Assembly: GCF_019925205.1 (NCBI RefSeq)
Contig: NC_083560.1
Location: forward strand, 69,825,266-69,889,265
Direction of reading: 5' to 3'
Origin: Metopolophium dirhodum
Taxonomy: Eukaryota > Arthropoda > Insecta > Hemiptera > Aphididae
DNA length: 64,000 nucleotides
Shown here: piece by piece, positions 23,441 through 35,100 of the stretch
Layout of the letters: each line of letters begins with the position of its first letter
Position numbering within the stretch: position 1 is the first letter of the stretch
Notes under the pieces: model-generated
Databases searched by the model: none
Told to the model about the DNA's origin: nothing
What the model saw: only the letters and a program-made list of their open reading frames with translations
Made by a program: the position numbers and the translations under genes

Positions 23441-26400
23441 GTGCCTAATATATTATTTTGGTAATAATACCTAATATAATTGTATTATAATATATACCAA
23501 ACATTATTTGTATTATAACATGGACATAGTTGGATTCAAGAAGAAAAAAACATTTCAATATTTGATTCCATCCAATGTTAGTTTGTTACTGTAAATTATT
23601 CCTGACATTGTATACAAACATTAAAACACCCATCTGAATTAAAATAATATTTTGTATTGGTCAAATTTGAAGTTGAATACCTAATTTTCATATTTTTAAA
23701 ATAAAACGTTTTGCAATTTGTTTAATTGAGTACGCATTATTAAGAATTCCGTTGCTTCTTTGAAATTATATTTATTAGTATAATTTTTCCTTACTTCAAC
23801 CGATAAGATATATTTAAGTTGTACTCACTGCTTTCTTATAATTGTAATATATTGTGTAAAATTTTTGATTGAAAAATAGTTATAAGAATTATGTACCTTT
23901 TGGCTAAAATTGTATACAAGAACAAAAAATATTTATACAAGATTATTAGAGTAAACAACATTTTATAAGTACTTTTCTACATCTCTTTTTTACAAGGTCC
24001 GCAGATTTATAGATTAGCTATGTCATTTTTAATTCAACTTCCAAGTATCTTAAATACTTAGGTACTTAATAACAGAAGTGATACTTATCTAGGGATGCCA
24101 TTCGTTTCAATTTGACCTATACCTATTATTAAAATTTGACCCACTTATTAATTTGTATACTTACTGTGTAAACTGTAAATATATAGCTAAATTTAAATTT
24201 GTTGATTGTGAAATAAAATTCAAGGTATCCAAAATATTGCACTCCGACTAGTATCCAATGTTCCACCATTCATCTCCAACCTTACTCTTGGTAATTTTGG
24301 TATGGAAATTAATAAAGAAAAAGCACGCATCTTCTATATTCTGCTCTTTCATAGTTGACTGGAGATTGAATTCAAAATCATCCGAATTTAAATTATCTTT
24401 CCATTTTCACACTGCCAGAAAATCCTTGATGAAAACTAAAAAGAAAGTAGTATCACGAGTTTTTGCTTAGCTAATAATATTAACATTATGACAGAAATGT
24501 ACATAAAAGTTAATAACCCAATTAATATTAATAATATAACAAATTCACTACTAAAAATTTTTTAACTTAGGCTTTGCTAAATTATGACTCCTTAAACAAC
24601 TATAATATTATCATACCTGTACCTTACTATAAACTTATTAACTTATATATAATTTCTTTTATAGAATGTTTATTTCAAATAATTATCCAAATAAAAACAA
24701 ATAATTTTTGATTAAAATTTATATTTTTATACTTACTACAAATATTAATCAAAATGTACATTTATTATAAGACACTTACTTATATACATATATAAATATT
24801 TATTTTTATAAACTTAGTATAGTGTTTTGGGATAGATATTCACACAGAATAAAGAAAAACTATGACCCCTTATTTTCCCACACCTAAAAAATATTGGTCT
24901 TAGTTGCGCCTATGGACTTCAGCAGTAATATCTCTAAAATTTAAAAATGTTTTTAGGTATTGTTAATTCAAATTTTAACTAGAAAAAATAAAACCATTAA
25001 TTTCATGTTTTTAATATTACTATTTAGGCTGTTCAACGATTGAGAATGTTATACCTTTTGGGCCGAACGATTGAGAACATTTTAAATTAACAAAGAACTT
25101 ACCGCTGGCCCAAAAAAAAACCCAAAAAAGAATACGATAAAGAACGAATTTATGTGCAATGTTGCCATATCATTTATTATTTGGCTATTGAAAGGTTCAT
25201 ACCGTATGCATTAAATAAATATTCTTGAAAAAAGTCATCAATTAATAATCATAACCTTATACAAATATATATGGGAACATAATAATATGTACCTAATACA
25301 AATATATGAATAAAAAATGTAAAATAATATGTAATATACAGAACAATTTTTTAAACATACTCTCCTCCATTTATCTCTTTAATAATACTTTGATTCAAAT
25401 TCTGATTTTAAGTATACCTAAAGACCATATTTTTAAATTCCTGATAATTTTGTACTACTCAAGGAATGTCCTGTTCAAATGAAAATCCATCTTTTTTACT
25501 GTAAATTATTTAATGGGTGATTCTCTTGAAAATGTTGAAGTATCTAAATCAAAATTTTAATAAGTAGTTTCTAAGTTATTAACATTTTCATACTAAGGAC
25601 AATAATCCTTAAATATGGTTTTACAAAAATATAAACTACCTATATGTAATATTAAATGTAGGTTGTATTTGTTATACTTAAATCATTTTTACAAATAATT
25701 TGTATTGATAGATCAATGGTTATTACTAACATTTTCAGATCATCTAAGCCCCCAAATCTACTTAACCTATTGCTATAGGGCATAGTCATATTATTCTTAA
25801 TAATTTGACTCTAACTATCGTAGCTATTTTCAATATGGTTTCTGCTTGATTTTCAATTATAATTTTAATAACACCATAATATTTTGCTGGATTATTTCAA
25901 TATCAACAGATTATCGTGTTCAAATTATTATTAAATTAAATTTGGCAACGTTGGAAAAATAAATGTCGTGCATTCACAATCAAGTTACCAAAAATGCCGT
26001 TCTCAATCGTATTTTACCAACTATCTATCACAGGGTAAACCCTCTGATTAGCGGAGAAAATTTCAGCGACCAAGAGTGTCTGGTATAGAGGTTTCACTGT
26101 ATTATTATATGAATAAATATTAAAATAATTTATTTGTGCTTTTATTGTTTTTATTTTTATTATTTAATATTAGCATAATAAATTTCTACTATTTTGAAAA
26201 TGAGTTGTGAAAAACAACAAAATGGTCAATGAAAAATATTTCAATTTTAGATGTTTTTATAATATGTATTCCTATTTGTATTCATTTTAACAAAAATTCA
26301 TTTCCAAGATAATATTTAAGAATCTGAGCGAAGCAATGAATGTATTGATTTTAAAATGATGTTTTTTTTTATTAAATTTTTTAAAAAAAAGCTTAACATT

Positions 26401-26549
26401 TTTTTTTTGTCTTCACACGATAAATAGTCGAAATAATACTTCGATTTTCAACTTCAGTATCTTGTTTGATGGGAAAGTGAATATTGTTGGGTCATTGGGG
26501 AGGTCAACATTTTAAATTCCCACTAGATTTCAAAAAGAAAAAACAAAAA
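22791..26549. other. AT-rich DNA, probably first intron of the ARID5-like gene
   Basis: Contains a (TG)n microsatellite at about 23382-23440. At about 26040-26099 there is a fragment whose reverse complement begins CAGTGAAACCTCTATACCAG after TA, resembling a pogo/Tigger-type terminal repeat; no partner end was found. A TTGCGCCTATG motif near 24905 resembles the right end of the MITE at 284-464. No coding exon supported. Confidence 0.4.
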
Positions 26550-27660
26550 AAAAATTAAGGAAAACCGGGAATTTTTACGCAAAATCGATTTTGGATTTTG
26601 GCGTAACTCTAAAATAAATGACTTTAGATATATAAAATTGTCACTGGTTGTCTATATTAGCATTTTCTATACACGATAAAAATGTTGATTTGTTTTGAAC
26701 TGTTAACGGACATTTTCAGTTTCAATTTTTTTAAATTTTTTATTTCTATAAATGTCAATACAATTTTATTTGTTGGTAAAAAATAATGAAAATTAAATAC
26801 AAAGCTCCTAATATAATGTAACAATGACATTTGAAAAATATTAAAAATCCAATCACAATTTTTTTTATAAACATTGTAGTTCAAATATTGACAAAATACA
26901 TGAAAATTTCGAAATTTTGCAAATTTTTTGGAGCTCAAAATTCATAAAAAATGTTGATTTTAAATCTAAGATTTGAAAATGTTATACAAGATTTCTCATC
27001 AGTTTGTCTACGTTTGTCAAAAAAAAAAAAAAGTCAACAAGAAAGTCAAATTAAATTTTTATGAGCGTTTGAAGTTTATTTTTTTACAACATTAGTTACA
27101 TTATAGATACTCATCATTTTCTATACACCATAAAATTAAAAAAAAAATTTTGATTCGTTTTGAGCTGTTTACGGACAGTTTCAAATTTATATTTTTTTAT
27201 ATTTTTTTTCTACAAATAACAATGAAATTTTATTTGTTTGGCCAAAAAGCGTGAACATTTAATACAAGGCTCCTGGTATATTGTTAACAATAGTAATTGA
27301 AAAATATTAAAAATACTTAGGCACAATTTTTTTAATATGCATTTAAAGTTTGAATTTTGAAGAAATTTATCAAATTTGAAATTTAATAATTATTTTGTTG
27401 TTAAAAATGTATAAAATGTTCAACTTTTATAACTAACGATTGAAAATTTAAAACAAGGTTCCACAAAATAGGTTTTATATAAATTACTTTATTCAGAGTT
27501 ATATCATCAAATATCATTTGAAAGACTGATCGTCTTCGTTTAGAATCGTTATTCTTATACAATGATATTATATCATTGAATTCTTATTTAACACCATCTG
27601 TGTGACCCATTTGTAATCTACTGTACAGCAGAGCAGCATCCACTTGCCCACTTTTTTGAA
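26550..27660. repeat. Large non-coding repeat, diverged partial copy 3
   Basis: Matches the 3' half of the repeat at 12317-14936 and 40568-43113 in the same orientation: GGGAATTTTTACGC near the start, a TTTCTATACAC block, and CTACTGTACAGCAGAGC at the end (27600-27660). It is visibly more diverged than the other two copies and lacks their 5' half, so it is older. Confidence 0.7.
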
Positions 27661-28371
27661 TTTGAACTTTACCACACTTGTAATAACAATTTCAATTTAA
27701 AAGAAAATTAGTTTTTATGTTCGAATTAACAATTTAATATTTTATCATTTTTATGAAAGTCCTGGCTCAAAAACAGGGTTTTCTTATTGAGATATTTTCA
27801 GATAATGTAAAATACCTATTTTTTAAAAAGAATAAGGTTAATATTAATTTTTTTAGTACCTATATATGACAAATCACATAATTGTATTTGTAGTTGTTAA
27901 GAAAGAGAACGTTTAAAATGTGTCACCATTTTCAACATATTTTTCTTTATGATAGGAAATATAGTCTAATTTGCATTCTAAATGTTAAATATTCATTCTG
28001 ATGTTAATATGTAATTATAGTATTTAGTTAAGAGTTGCCATTTAAAATAATACTATTCTTAAAAATCTAATTTACATAACTTAAAATTAGGTACTTTAAC
28101 ATCTATTTCTCCAGTATTATTTGTCATGAGGTACTCTAGTGTAATTATGTACAACCCAAAACAAATTAATTAGCACACAAGTTTGAATTGTAATATTATA
28201 TTTGTTTATTTTATAAGCGCCTATTAAATTTTATTGAATATAATTAAAAACTAAAAAATAATTAATGCTTATTTTATTTATGTTTAAAAACTACTTTATA
28301 CCAAACTAGTTACTAAGTATCTATTTAATATTGTTTATTTTTTTTCTTCAGTCTATATGATATATATATAT
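27661..28371. other. AT-rich intronic/intergenic DNA
   Basis: No gene or element end seen. Confidence 0.4.
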
Positions 28372-28615
28372 GCCCGCTGCAGCGAAGAAGGTCGTATCTC
28401 TGTTTTTACAATTTTTTTTTTTCAAGCTGTCATAACTGTTTTTGTGTAGTTTATGCAAAGTTGGTAGTAACTGCATTTTATTGTATAGAATTTCTTTGAT
28501 TGTTTTATGCTACTATCAGTTTTGCAGAAACTACACAAAAATAGTTATGACAAATTGAAAAAAAAGAATAAAAATTTGTAAAAACAGAGATACGACCTTC
28601 TTTGTTGCGGCGGGC
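28372..28615. mobile_element. MITE with about 39-bp TIRs (244 bp)
   Basis: The left end GCCCGCTGCAGCGAAGAAGG and the right end (reverse complement GCCCGCCGCAACAAAGAAGG) both continue with GTCGTATCTCTGTTTTTACA. Further inward, TCATAACT and CTACACAAAA blocks are also mirrored, so most of the element folds back. No ORF. The flanks are A/T repeats, so a target duplication cannot be fixed. Confidence 0.75.
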
Positions 28616-29809
28616 GAATTATTACAAGATATTAGTTCCATTTGTAACTAGTCAGTTTTTTAACTCTGGAAGGATTCAAAACTTTTGAGAATTAAAGTTA
28701 AATTATTTAATTATTAGTAGATATGTGATTACAATTTTGAGAGAAATGTAATAGTGTTGGGTTCAAAAAATATTTTCTCCCAGTGTAGAATGAAAAAGTT
28801 CTTATTTTATTTTGAAGAAATTTTATGTTCTGTTTATAATACATAATATATTATTATACCTAAAATCTATATTTATAAATGTATTATATCATTGTACTAA
28901 TTTAGTACTTATGTAATATTTTCAGCATTTCAAAGTAAAAAAAGTAATGTATTTAAATATATTATATTTTCTGATAAAAATATAATTTTTTCATCTACGC
29001 CAATAATTAATAAGAATTTTTCATAAGTATTTTTGTTGGAAGGCAATGGATAAAATAAGTTAAATTAAATTAATTTTTTCACATTTTGTTTTGTTATTAA
29101 TTGTTAATTTACCATAAGATTGTTCATTTTTAGGCTGCTAATATTGTTCCAAAAGCCGGCGTTTATAACGCATGGTGTTTATTCTAATTATAAAAAAATA
29201 TATATCACAGATGTTATCCTGTATATTATTAATATATATATTTAATATACTTACTCGTTTTTTAAATATTTTTGTTTGTTTGTATATTATAAATAAAAGT
29301 AAACTGGTTATCACGGTACAATTTACATCTTATACATACCTACACAAAATTAATTAAAACTATCTATTGTATTATATGTTAATAATCTGCAAGAGTTTAA
29401 ATTTAAAATGAATATGTATTATGTACCTAATAAAAGATATACTATTTAAATTTCAACAAATTGTTTTTATTCTTTCACTTAAATTAGATCTCAATAATAT
29501 ACTTTACTTTATTGTGGATATAACATGTGTGACTTACCTCATAAACTTCTTTAAATACTAATATGTTATAGAAAAAAAAACTATTTACTTCACCTCTTGT
29601 TTTGGAATATATTTTTTTTGTCCAAATGGGGTCTGTGAGATAAAATGTTCTAGCCATCATTAATGATCTTCTTATAATATTGCTTCTGTGTTTATAAATG
29701 GATACAAAATAATATAAATGACAGGACTTACTAAAAATATGAATACCTATATTATTTATTTATAAATTAACGAGTAAACACAATTTTGGTGAATATAATA
29801 GATAAACAT
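28616..29809. other. AT-rich DNA without supported features
   Basis: Nothing recognisable on either strand. The short ORFs are Phe/Ile/Tyr-rich products of AT content. Confidence 0.45.
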
Positions 29810-30248
29810 GTCGTCAGACTAATTCGTAAAAGTTCTAACTCCAAAAATGCAGTTTTTTTGTTTATGAGTTGTTTAAATAAAAATAATGATACCGCATCGT
29901 TTAAACCACGGTCTTAGAAGATAAGGTCGGACAACTAAACATTCCGTGTGTTCCTAAATTCATCAACTAATCTAGCGGATTGTTCAGTGGATTGGTAATA
30001 ATTTAGGAACGCTTTTTTTGTTAATACGCAGAAACATGTTGGTTAATTCTTTGAACCGCAATAACCAGAATTATTATCATTGTCTTATCAATTGTGTGGT
30101 TCATCGATATTTTATATTTTTATATCAAAATATTCTTACTCTATGGAATTAAGCATTTAATTAAATTAATTAAATTTTTAAATAATGAATAATAATTTAG
30201 TACATTGATAGACAGGTTTTTTTATTGTAAGAATTGCACTATAAGTTT

Positions 30249-30516
30249 TTACCATTCAGGGATCTCAATACCGGCGACTTCATTTTCCTTTAGTTCTACA
30301 TCATCATCCATTAATAGAGATGCAATATTTGCAGTTAACAAATCATCACCCAAATCTAATAATAATGATAAATAAATATGAATATAATTCCAACTTTCTA
30401 AGACTAATAGTAAACTTACGTAAGTCGAATGATGTACAAACTGTATCTATGTTTAAATATTTAACATAAATACATTCATCGTATTTGATACGAATTTCTA
30501 TATCATCCATATCCAT
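30249..30516 (-). CDS. Small two-exon gene inside the foldback element, function unknown
   Basis: Exons 30516-30420 (97 nt) and 30355-30249 (107 nt) join in frame across a 64-bp intron with a good donor (C/GTAAGT) and acceptor (TTATTATTAG). The result is a 67-residue acidic protein beginning MDMDDIEIRIKYDE and ending NEVAGIEIPEW. A poly(A) signal (AATAAA) lies about 23 bp past the stop (30226-30221). The frame is stopped just upstream of the ATG, but a preceding AG (TTTTTAG/TTTTC) leaves room for an extra 5' exon. I do not recognise the family. There is no signal peptide or membrane segment. An intact frame, a canonical intron and a poly(A) signal in so short a stretch are unlikely by chance. 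It may be a captured host gene or an element accessory protein. Confidence 0.6.
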
Positions 30517-31272
30517 TGTAAGAGAAAACTAAAAACTACTCAACCGCTGCCTACAAAACGTGACTGAAGACAGTAGAATTGTAGATGATGGATTTTAATT
30601 TACACAAAACCAAATAACAGAAATAGGTACAGAATAAACAAAGGAAAAAATAATTTTATATCAGAGTTATCAGCAATTCAAATTTGGCGCGTAAATTCTT
30701 ATCAAATCCATCGGGTTTCATTTCAGTCCATCCGCAAAATAGCAGATTGCTGATATGCACGATTTAAGATATACAGGTTAAACATCGGCCTATAACGAAT
30801 AGTACTTTACGATGACTGGTGAACCAACTATCTGAAACAGCTGAGGGCCCAGAATCACTAGCGCTCGTTGTGGTTGAAATATGTTAAATACATATATAAT
30901 ATCATAACGACATAAACCACTTACCACGGTTTTCTGTTTTTGATACCAATAATACCTATAGTATATACTATATAGTATTATTGAATCTTTAAATTTGTCC
31001 TCAGGGTGCGCTAGTAGTACTGGGAACAGCTGTTTCAGATAGTTAGTTCACCGGTCAAATTATGGGAGTTCGATACGCAACCTGTATATCTTAAATCGTG
31101 CTGATAAGTCAATTAGCTTGATTACCTCCCCCCCATCGGATTGGCCATCTGCTGAAATTAGGAACAGCCAAATCCAGTGGCTGACCAATCTGATGAATTT
31201 AGGAACACACGGATTATCAGCATTCCGCTTGGTGAGGCGAATCAATTTCAAAATTTAGCCGCTGTACAATTG

Positions 31273-31468
31273 AGCGCTACCCTGCAGACTTTTTTTGAGG
31301 TTATGCAAGTTTAAAATAACCTTCGACCATATAAACTAGCTAGTTTATTATAAACCAACTAGTTTATATGGTCGGAGAAAATAGTATAATAATATAGTCC
31401 ATAAAAATAAACACGAATACCTTATAAATATTGTTCTTAACCTCAAAATAAGTCTTACCGGCAGCGCT
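31273..31468. mobile_element. Small MITE nested in the foldback element
   Basis: The left end AGCGCTACCCTGCAGACTT and the right end (reverse complement AGCGCTGCCGGTAAGACTT) both run on to a TGAGGTTA block. The centre contains a strong palindrome (ACCATATAAACTAG mirrored, about 31327-31373). 196 bp, no coding capacity. Confidence 0.65.
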
Positions 31469-32164
31469 TTTGTGGCTATATGGGAAATGTTTTTGCCTCA
31501 TTAAGCGGAAATATTGTAATAGGCGGGAGGGCGGGAAGTTGTCCGACTTTATCTTCTAAGACCCTGTTTAAAAGCATGCTGCCTCAAAAATAATAGTTTA
31601 TTCTTCCATGAAAGTATTTACAAATTTGCAGCGAAAATGTCCCATCACCATACCTGATTCGTTATGGAAGAAAAGTTCTATTTCCTTGAGCAAAAAACGT
31701 GTTATTGATTCAAAAATAAAAATACTTAAAATAAATGTATTTGATGGCTTTGTTAATATTATTTTTAACAAAAAATCCCAAAATATCAATAACATTTGTA
31801 ACAGGAATTAGAACTATTTCTTCATAAAAAAAAATTTTTCGTTTTTTATCCCTCCTGAAAAATAGACAATATGGAGATAGAACTTCTACGAATTAGTCTA
31901 ACGATGTGGTATTTACATAAAAAAAATTATATATATTATAACATTACACTTAATTATTATAGAAATAAATAGGGGATATAAAAATATGTTAATAAGAATA
32001 AATACAGATACAATAATTAAATAATAATAAAAACATTTTTTAACACAAGATTTCTTATTCAGTTAATACAGTTAATTATTTGTTCTCATATTTTTATTTT
32101 ACATATTATACATTACATGACACTTACTAAAGTAAATATTGATTACTTTCTGTTTTATGTGTAG

Positions 32165-35100
32165 CTAAAAACGGCAGAATTGAAACTATAGCAGACGAAG
32201 ACCCAATGAGTGACGTGAAAGATGAAGTCAAAGCTGACGGTGACCAAAGTATTGAGCAGCAGCAAATGTCACCAAAAGTTGTCGATACTGACATTCCAAT
32301 GACATTTGTGGAGACAGATCACAATTCACTAGAACAATGTAAGAAAAATGAGGACAATGAAGGAAAAGAAGGTGACCCACCAAAACAGGATGAGATGTTA
32401 AATACCGTGCGTCTGGTAGGTGAGCCACTGACCACACACGGCCCATACACATTTTACAGTGCATTAGCGTATCGCAAACGCGATGATGTAACTAAAAAGA
32501 AGAGACGGCGGTGGAAAAAGCCAATAACAGGGGTGGACAATGAAAGCGATAATGCTGCCGAATCCTACGATTCATCATCGTCATGTTGCTGTGCCAATAA
32601 TGATGCCAAAAATGATTTGTGTTTCTGCGACAATGGTTCGTTATCATCAAGGTCTTCGTCATCGTCTCATTCTGAATGGTCAGTTATACACATGAATCAT
32701 TTCTATGCAGTTCGCCCATGGTACAGCAAGAAAAACAGCAGTATTAGTGATGGGCAGCAGCAGAGACGTCATCGAGAAAATTCACCAAAATTGACTAAAA
32801 CAACTACTGCTTCAGCAGAGAGGCGACAGCATCACTATCAGCAATCGGTGTGTATTGGTGAACTGGAGTTATTATGGCGTGATGACAGTGTGGTAACGTC
32901 ATCAACAGCTCCGTCGTCTTCTTCACAGCTCAAGAAACGTAATAGTAACAGAATTGTGCCACCTGCACTGTTAACTGTGGCATCAAATGGCGAGGATGAT
33001 GGAACAGATCCTATGACAAGTAGTAGCAACATCCACGGCGATCCTGTGGCCAGTTCAGATGAAGACGACGGTGTTAGTGGTGGATTTGACGATGATTCAT
33101 CAACATTATTGCCACGCCGTCGCACTTTGCCCAGACGCACTCGTCAGCCGTCGGCTAAGAAACTTGAGGCTGCAGAATCTTATGCCGCAGTGGCAGCTGC
33201 AGCAGCATCAGATAATCATCACACCTCACAGTCACCATACAACCGCAATCGCTTATCCACAGCAGCACCGTCGGACCCCACCTCCGTGGGTGTTCCACTC
33301 TTATCACCAGATGCTCAGTATAGTCATGGAAACGTACTGTGCAGTGTTCGGTTATATGTGATGCCTGATCAGACAGCTACCGGTCGACTTGGTGGTATAC
33401 ATGGTGAGGATGAAGTGTTAGAGATCAACACTTGGAGTGCTAGTGGTGGTGCAGAAAGATGGCCGAGTAACATATTGATTAATGGGAACAGCGGAGTAGG
33501 ATCTATCTATAACGGTAGTGGTAGCGTTGACGACTATGGTTATGGTAGTGGAAGTCATTCGTCAGGGACATTGCCGTCTGGCTGTTCGGGATTAGTATTG
33601 CGAGCCGAAGATTTTGTCGAATGGGTTCGCGGTGGACTGATGAATGATGATGACGAAAATGTAGACACAGAGTCTGATGATGAGTCATTAGAATCAGATT
33701 GTGATGATAACAGCTCTAATAACCGAAAATGCAATAGAATAGAAACTTCAAAACCTAAGGATGAGCAACTGTCATCTTTAGTAACGGACACAATGGCTGA
33801 TGTAAAACAATGTAAGGAAGAGATATTAAATACTTGGGATGATGATAATAACAGCAAAGGGAAATTAGAATCTACTCTGATCAAAGATGAAGTGATAACA
33901 AAAAATTTACTTTCTGTAAATCCAGAAAAAGTAAAAAAGGAACAAGAAGAGCTAACTGTAACTGTTGATTTTGGTGTCGTTGATAGTAAAACAATAAAAC
34001 AAAAACACGATAGCAGTAACATTAATTATTACTCAAAATATGCTGTTGACGAGGCTGTAGAAGCCGAACATGTTCCCTTAGCTGCAGCTAGAATTCACAA
34101 AAAACAGTGTGAACATGTTACTGACCGTCATCGACGCTGTCATCGTCAACGCCATCGCTTAAATCAGAGGTCATTGGTAAATGGTGATAGCACTAGTACT
34201 GTCGCTAAGAAAAACGATCGTGGACATTATAATGTATCGGCAGTGACAGATAAAGGTACTACTCTCATTATACCTAATTTTATGTTATTTTTATTATTTT
34301 TACAATTATTTTTTTGCAGTTGAAAAGAAGCAGGACAATGATAAAAAATGTTGCTGCTATTGTTGTAAACGTCGTCGTCAAAATTACCAACAAAATGAAA
34401 AAAGTACAATAAACAATGTCAGTGTGGGTAATAGTATCAAACAACGATTGGTAGTGATGAGCTACTCTCGATACTGCCGATATAGAGCACAATTGCAACG
34501 TAAGCGTGAACAGCAGTTGAACCAGGGAAATGCCCCTGTTGTCATAACTGATGATAAAGAAAAGTTGATGACAACCACATACCGTGGAGTAGATTCAATG
34601 ACCAGAGTTCTATTTTGTCGAGACACATATGATTATCCAGCAGAACTTTTGTTGGAGCCTTTTAATGCACAACAAAACCATCAGCAACACACGACAGTGT
34701 TAGTCAACCACATGGGTATGTCCATTATTCATTGCTATATTTATCATAATATAATACGGTACATTAAAATAATGCATAATGTAATATATCTTAGGAAGGA
34801 CAAGGTTTAGAAGAGTTTACACTCCAAATATTCAATTATTATCATTACATAAAATTAAAATAATATTTCTGTTTTATTTTAGAATTTAAACCAACAATTA
34901 AAAACAAAAGGCTTTGTAAGTTTCTTGAATTTTAATTTTATGTTATGACATTTAAAGGGTTGTACTAAGATCTATTAAAATTAAAAATGTTAAGAATGTG
35001 TAGTACGATTGGCTTTTAGGTTTTTCTTTTTTTTTTCTTGTTAGAACCTATTTGTTTTTCTTTATTTTATTTTAAATTTATTTTTTATAGTGTCATTTTA

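Larger units (their letters stand above)
29810..31912. mobile_element. Large foldback element carrying a small gene
   Basis: The left end TCGTCAGACTAATTCGTAAA and the reverse complement of the right end TCGTTAGACTAATTCGTAGA pair over about 33 bp. Further inward, GGTCTTAGAAGATAA...GTCGGACAACT (29908-29940 against 31535-31567), TTCCTAAATTCATCA (about 29950 against 31200) and GCACGATTTAAGATATACAG (about 30758 against 31100) are also mirrored, so the arms run almost the whole length. A segment of about 30030-30690, which holds a two-exon gene, is present only in the left arm. A small MITE (31273-31468) interrupts the right arm. No transposase and no clear target duplication. Confidence 0.7.
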
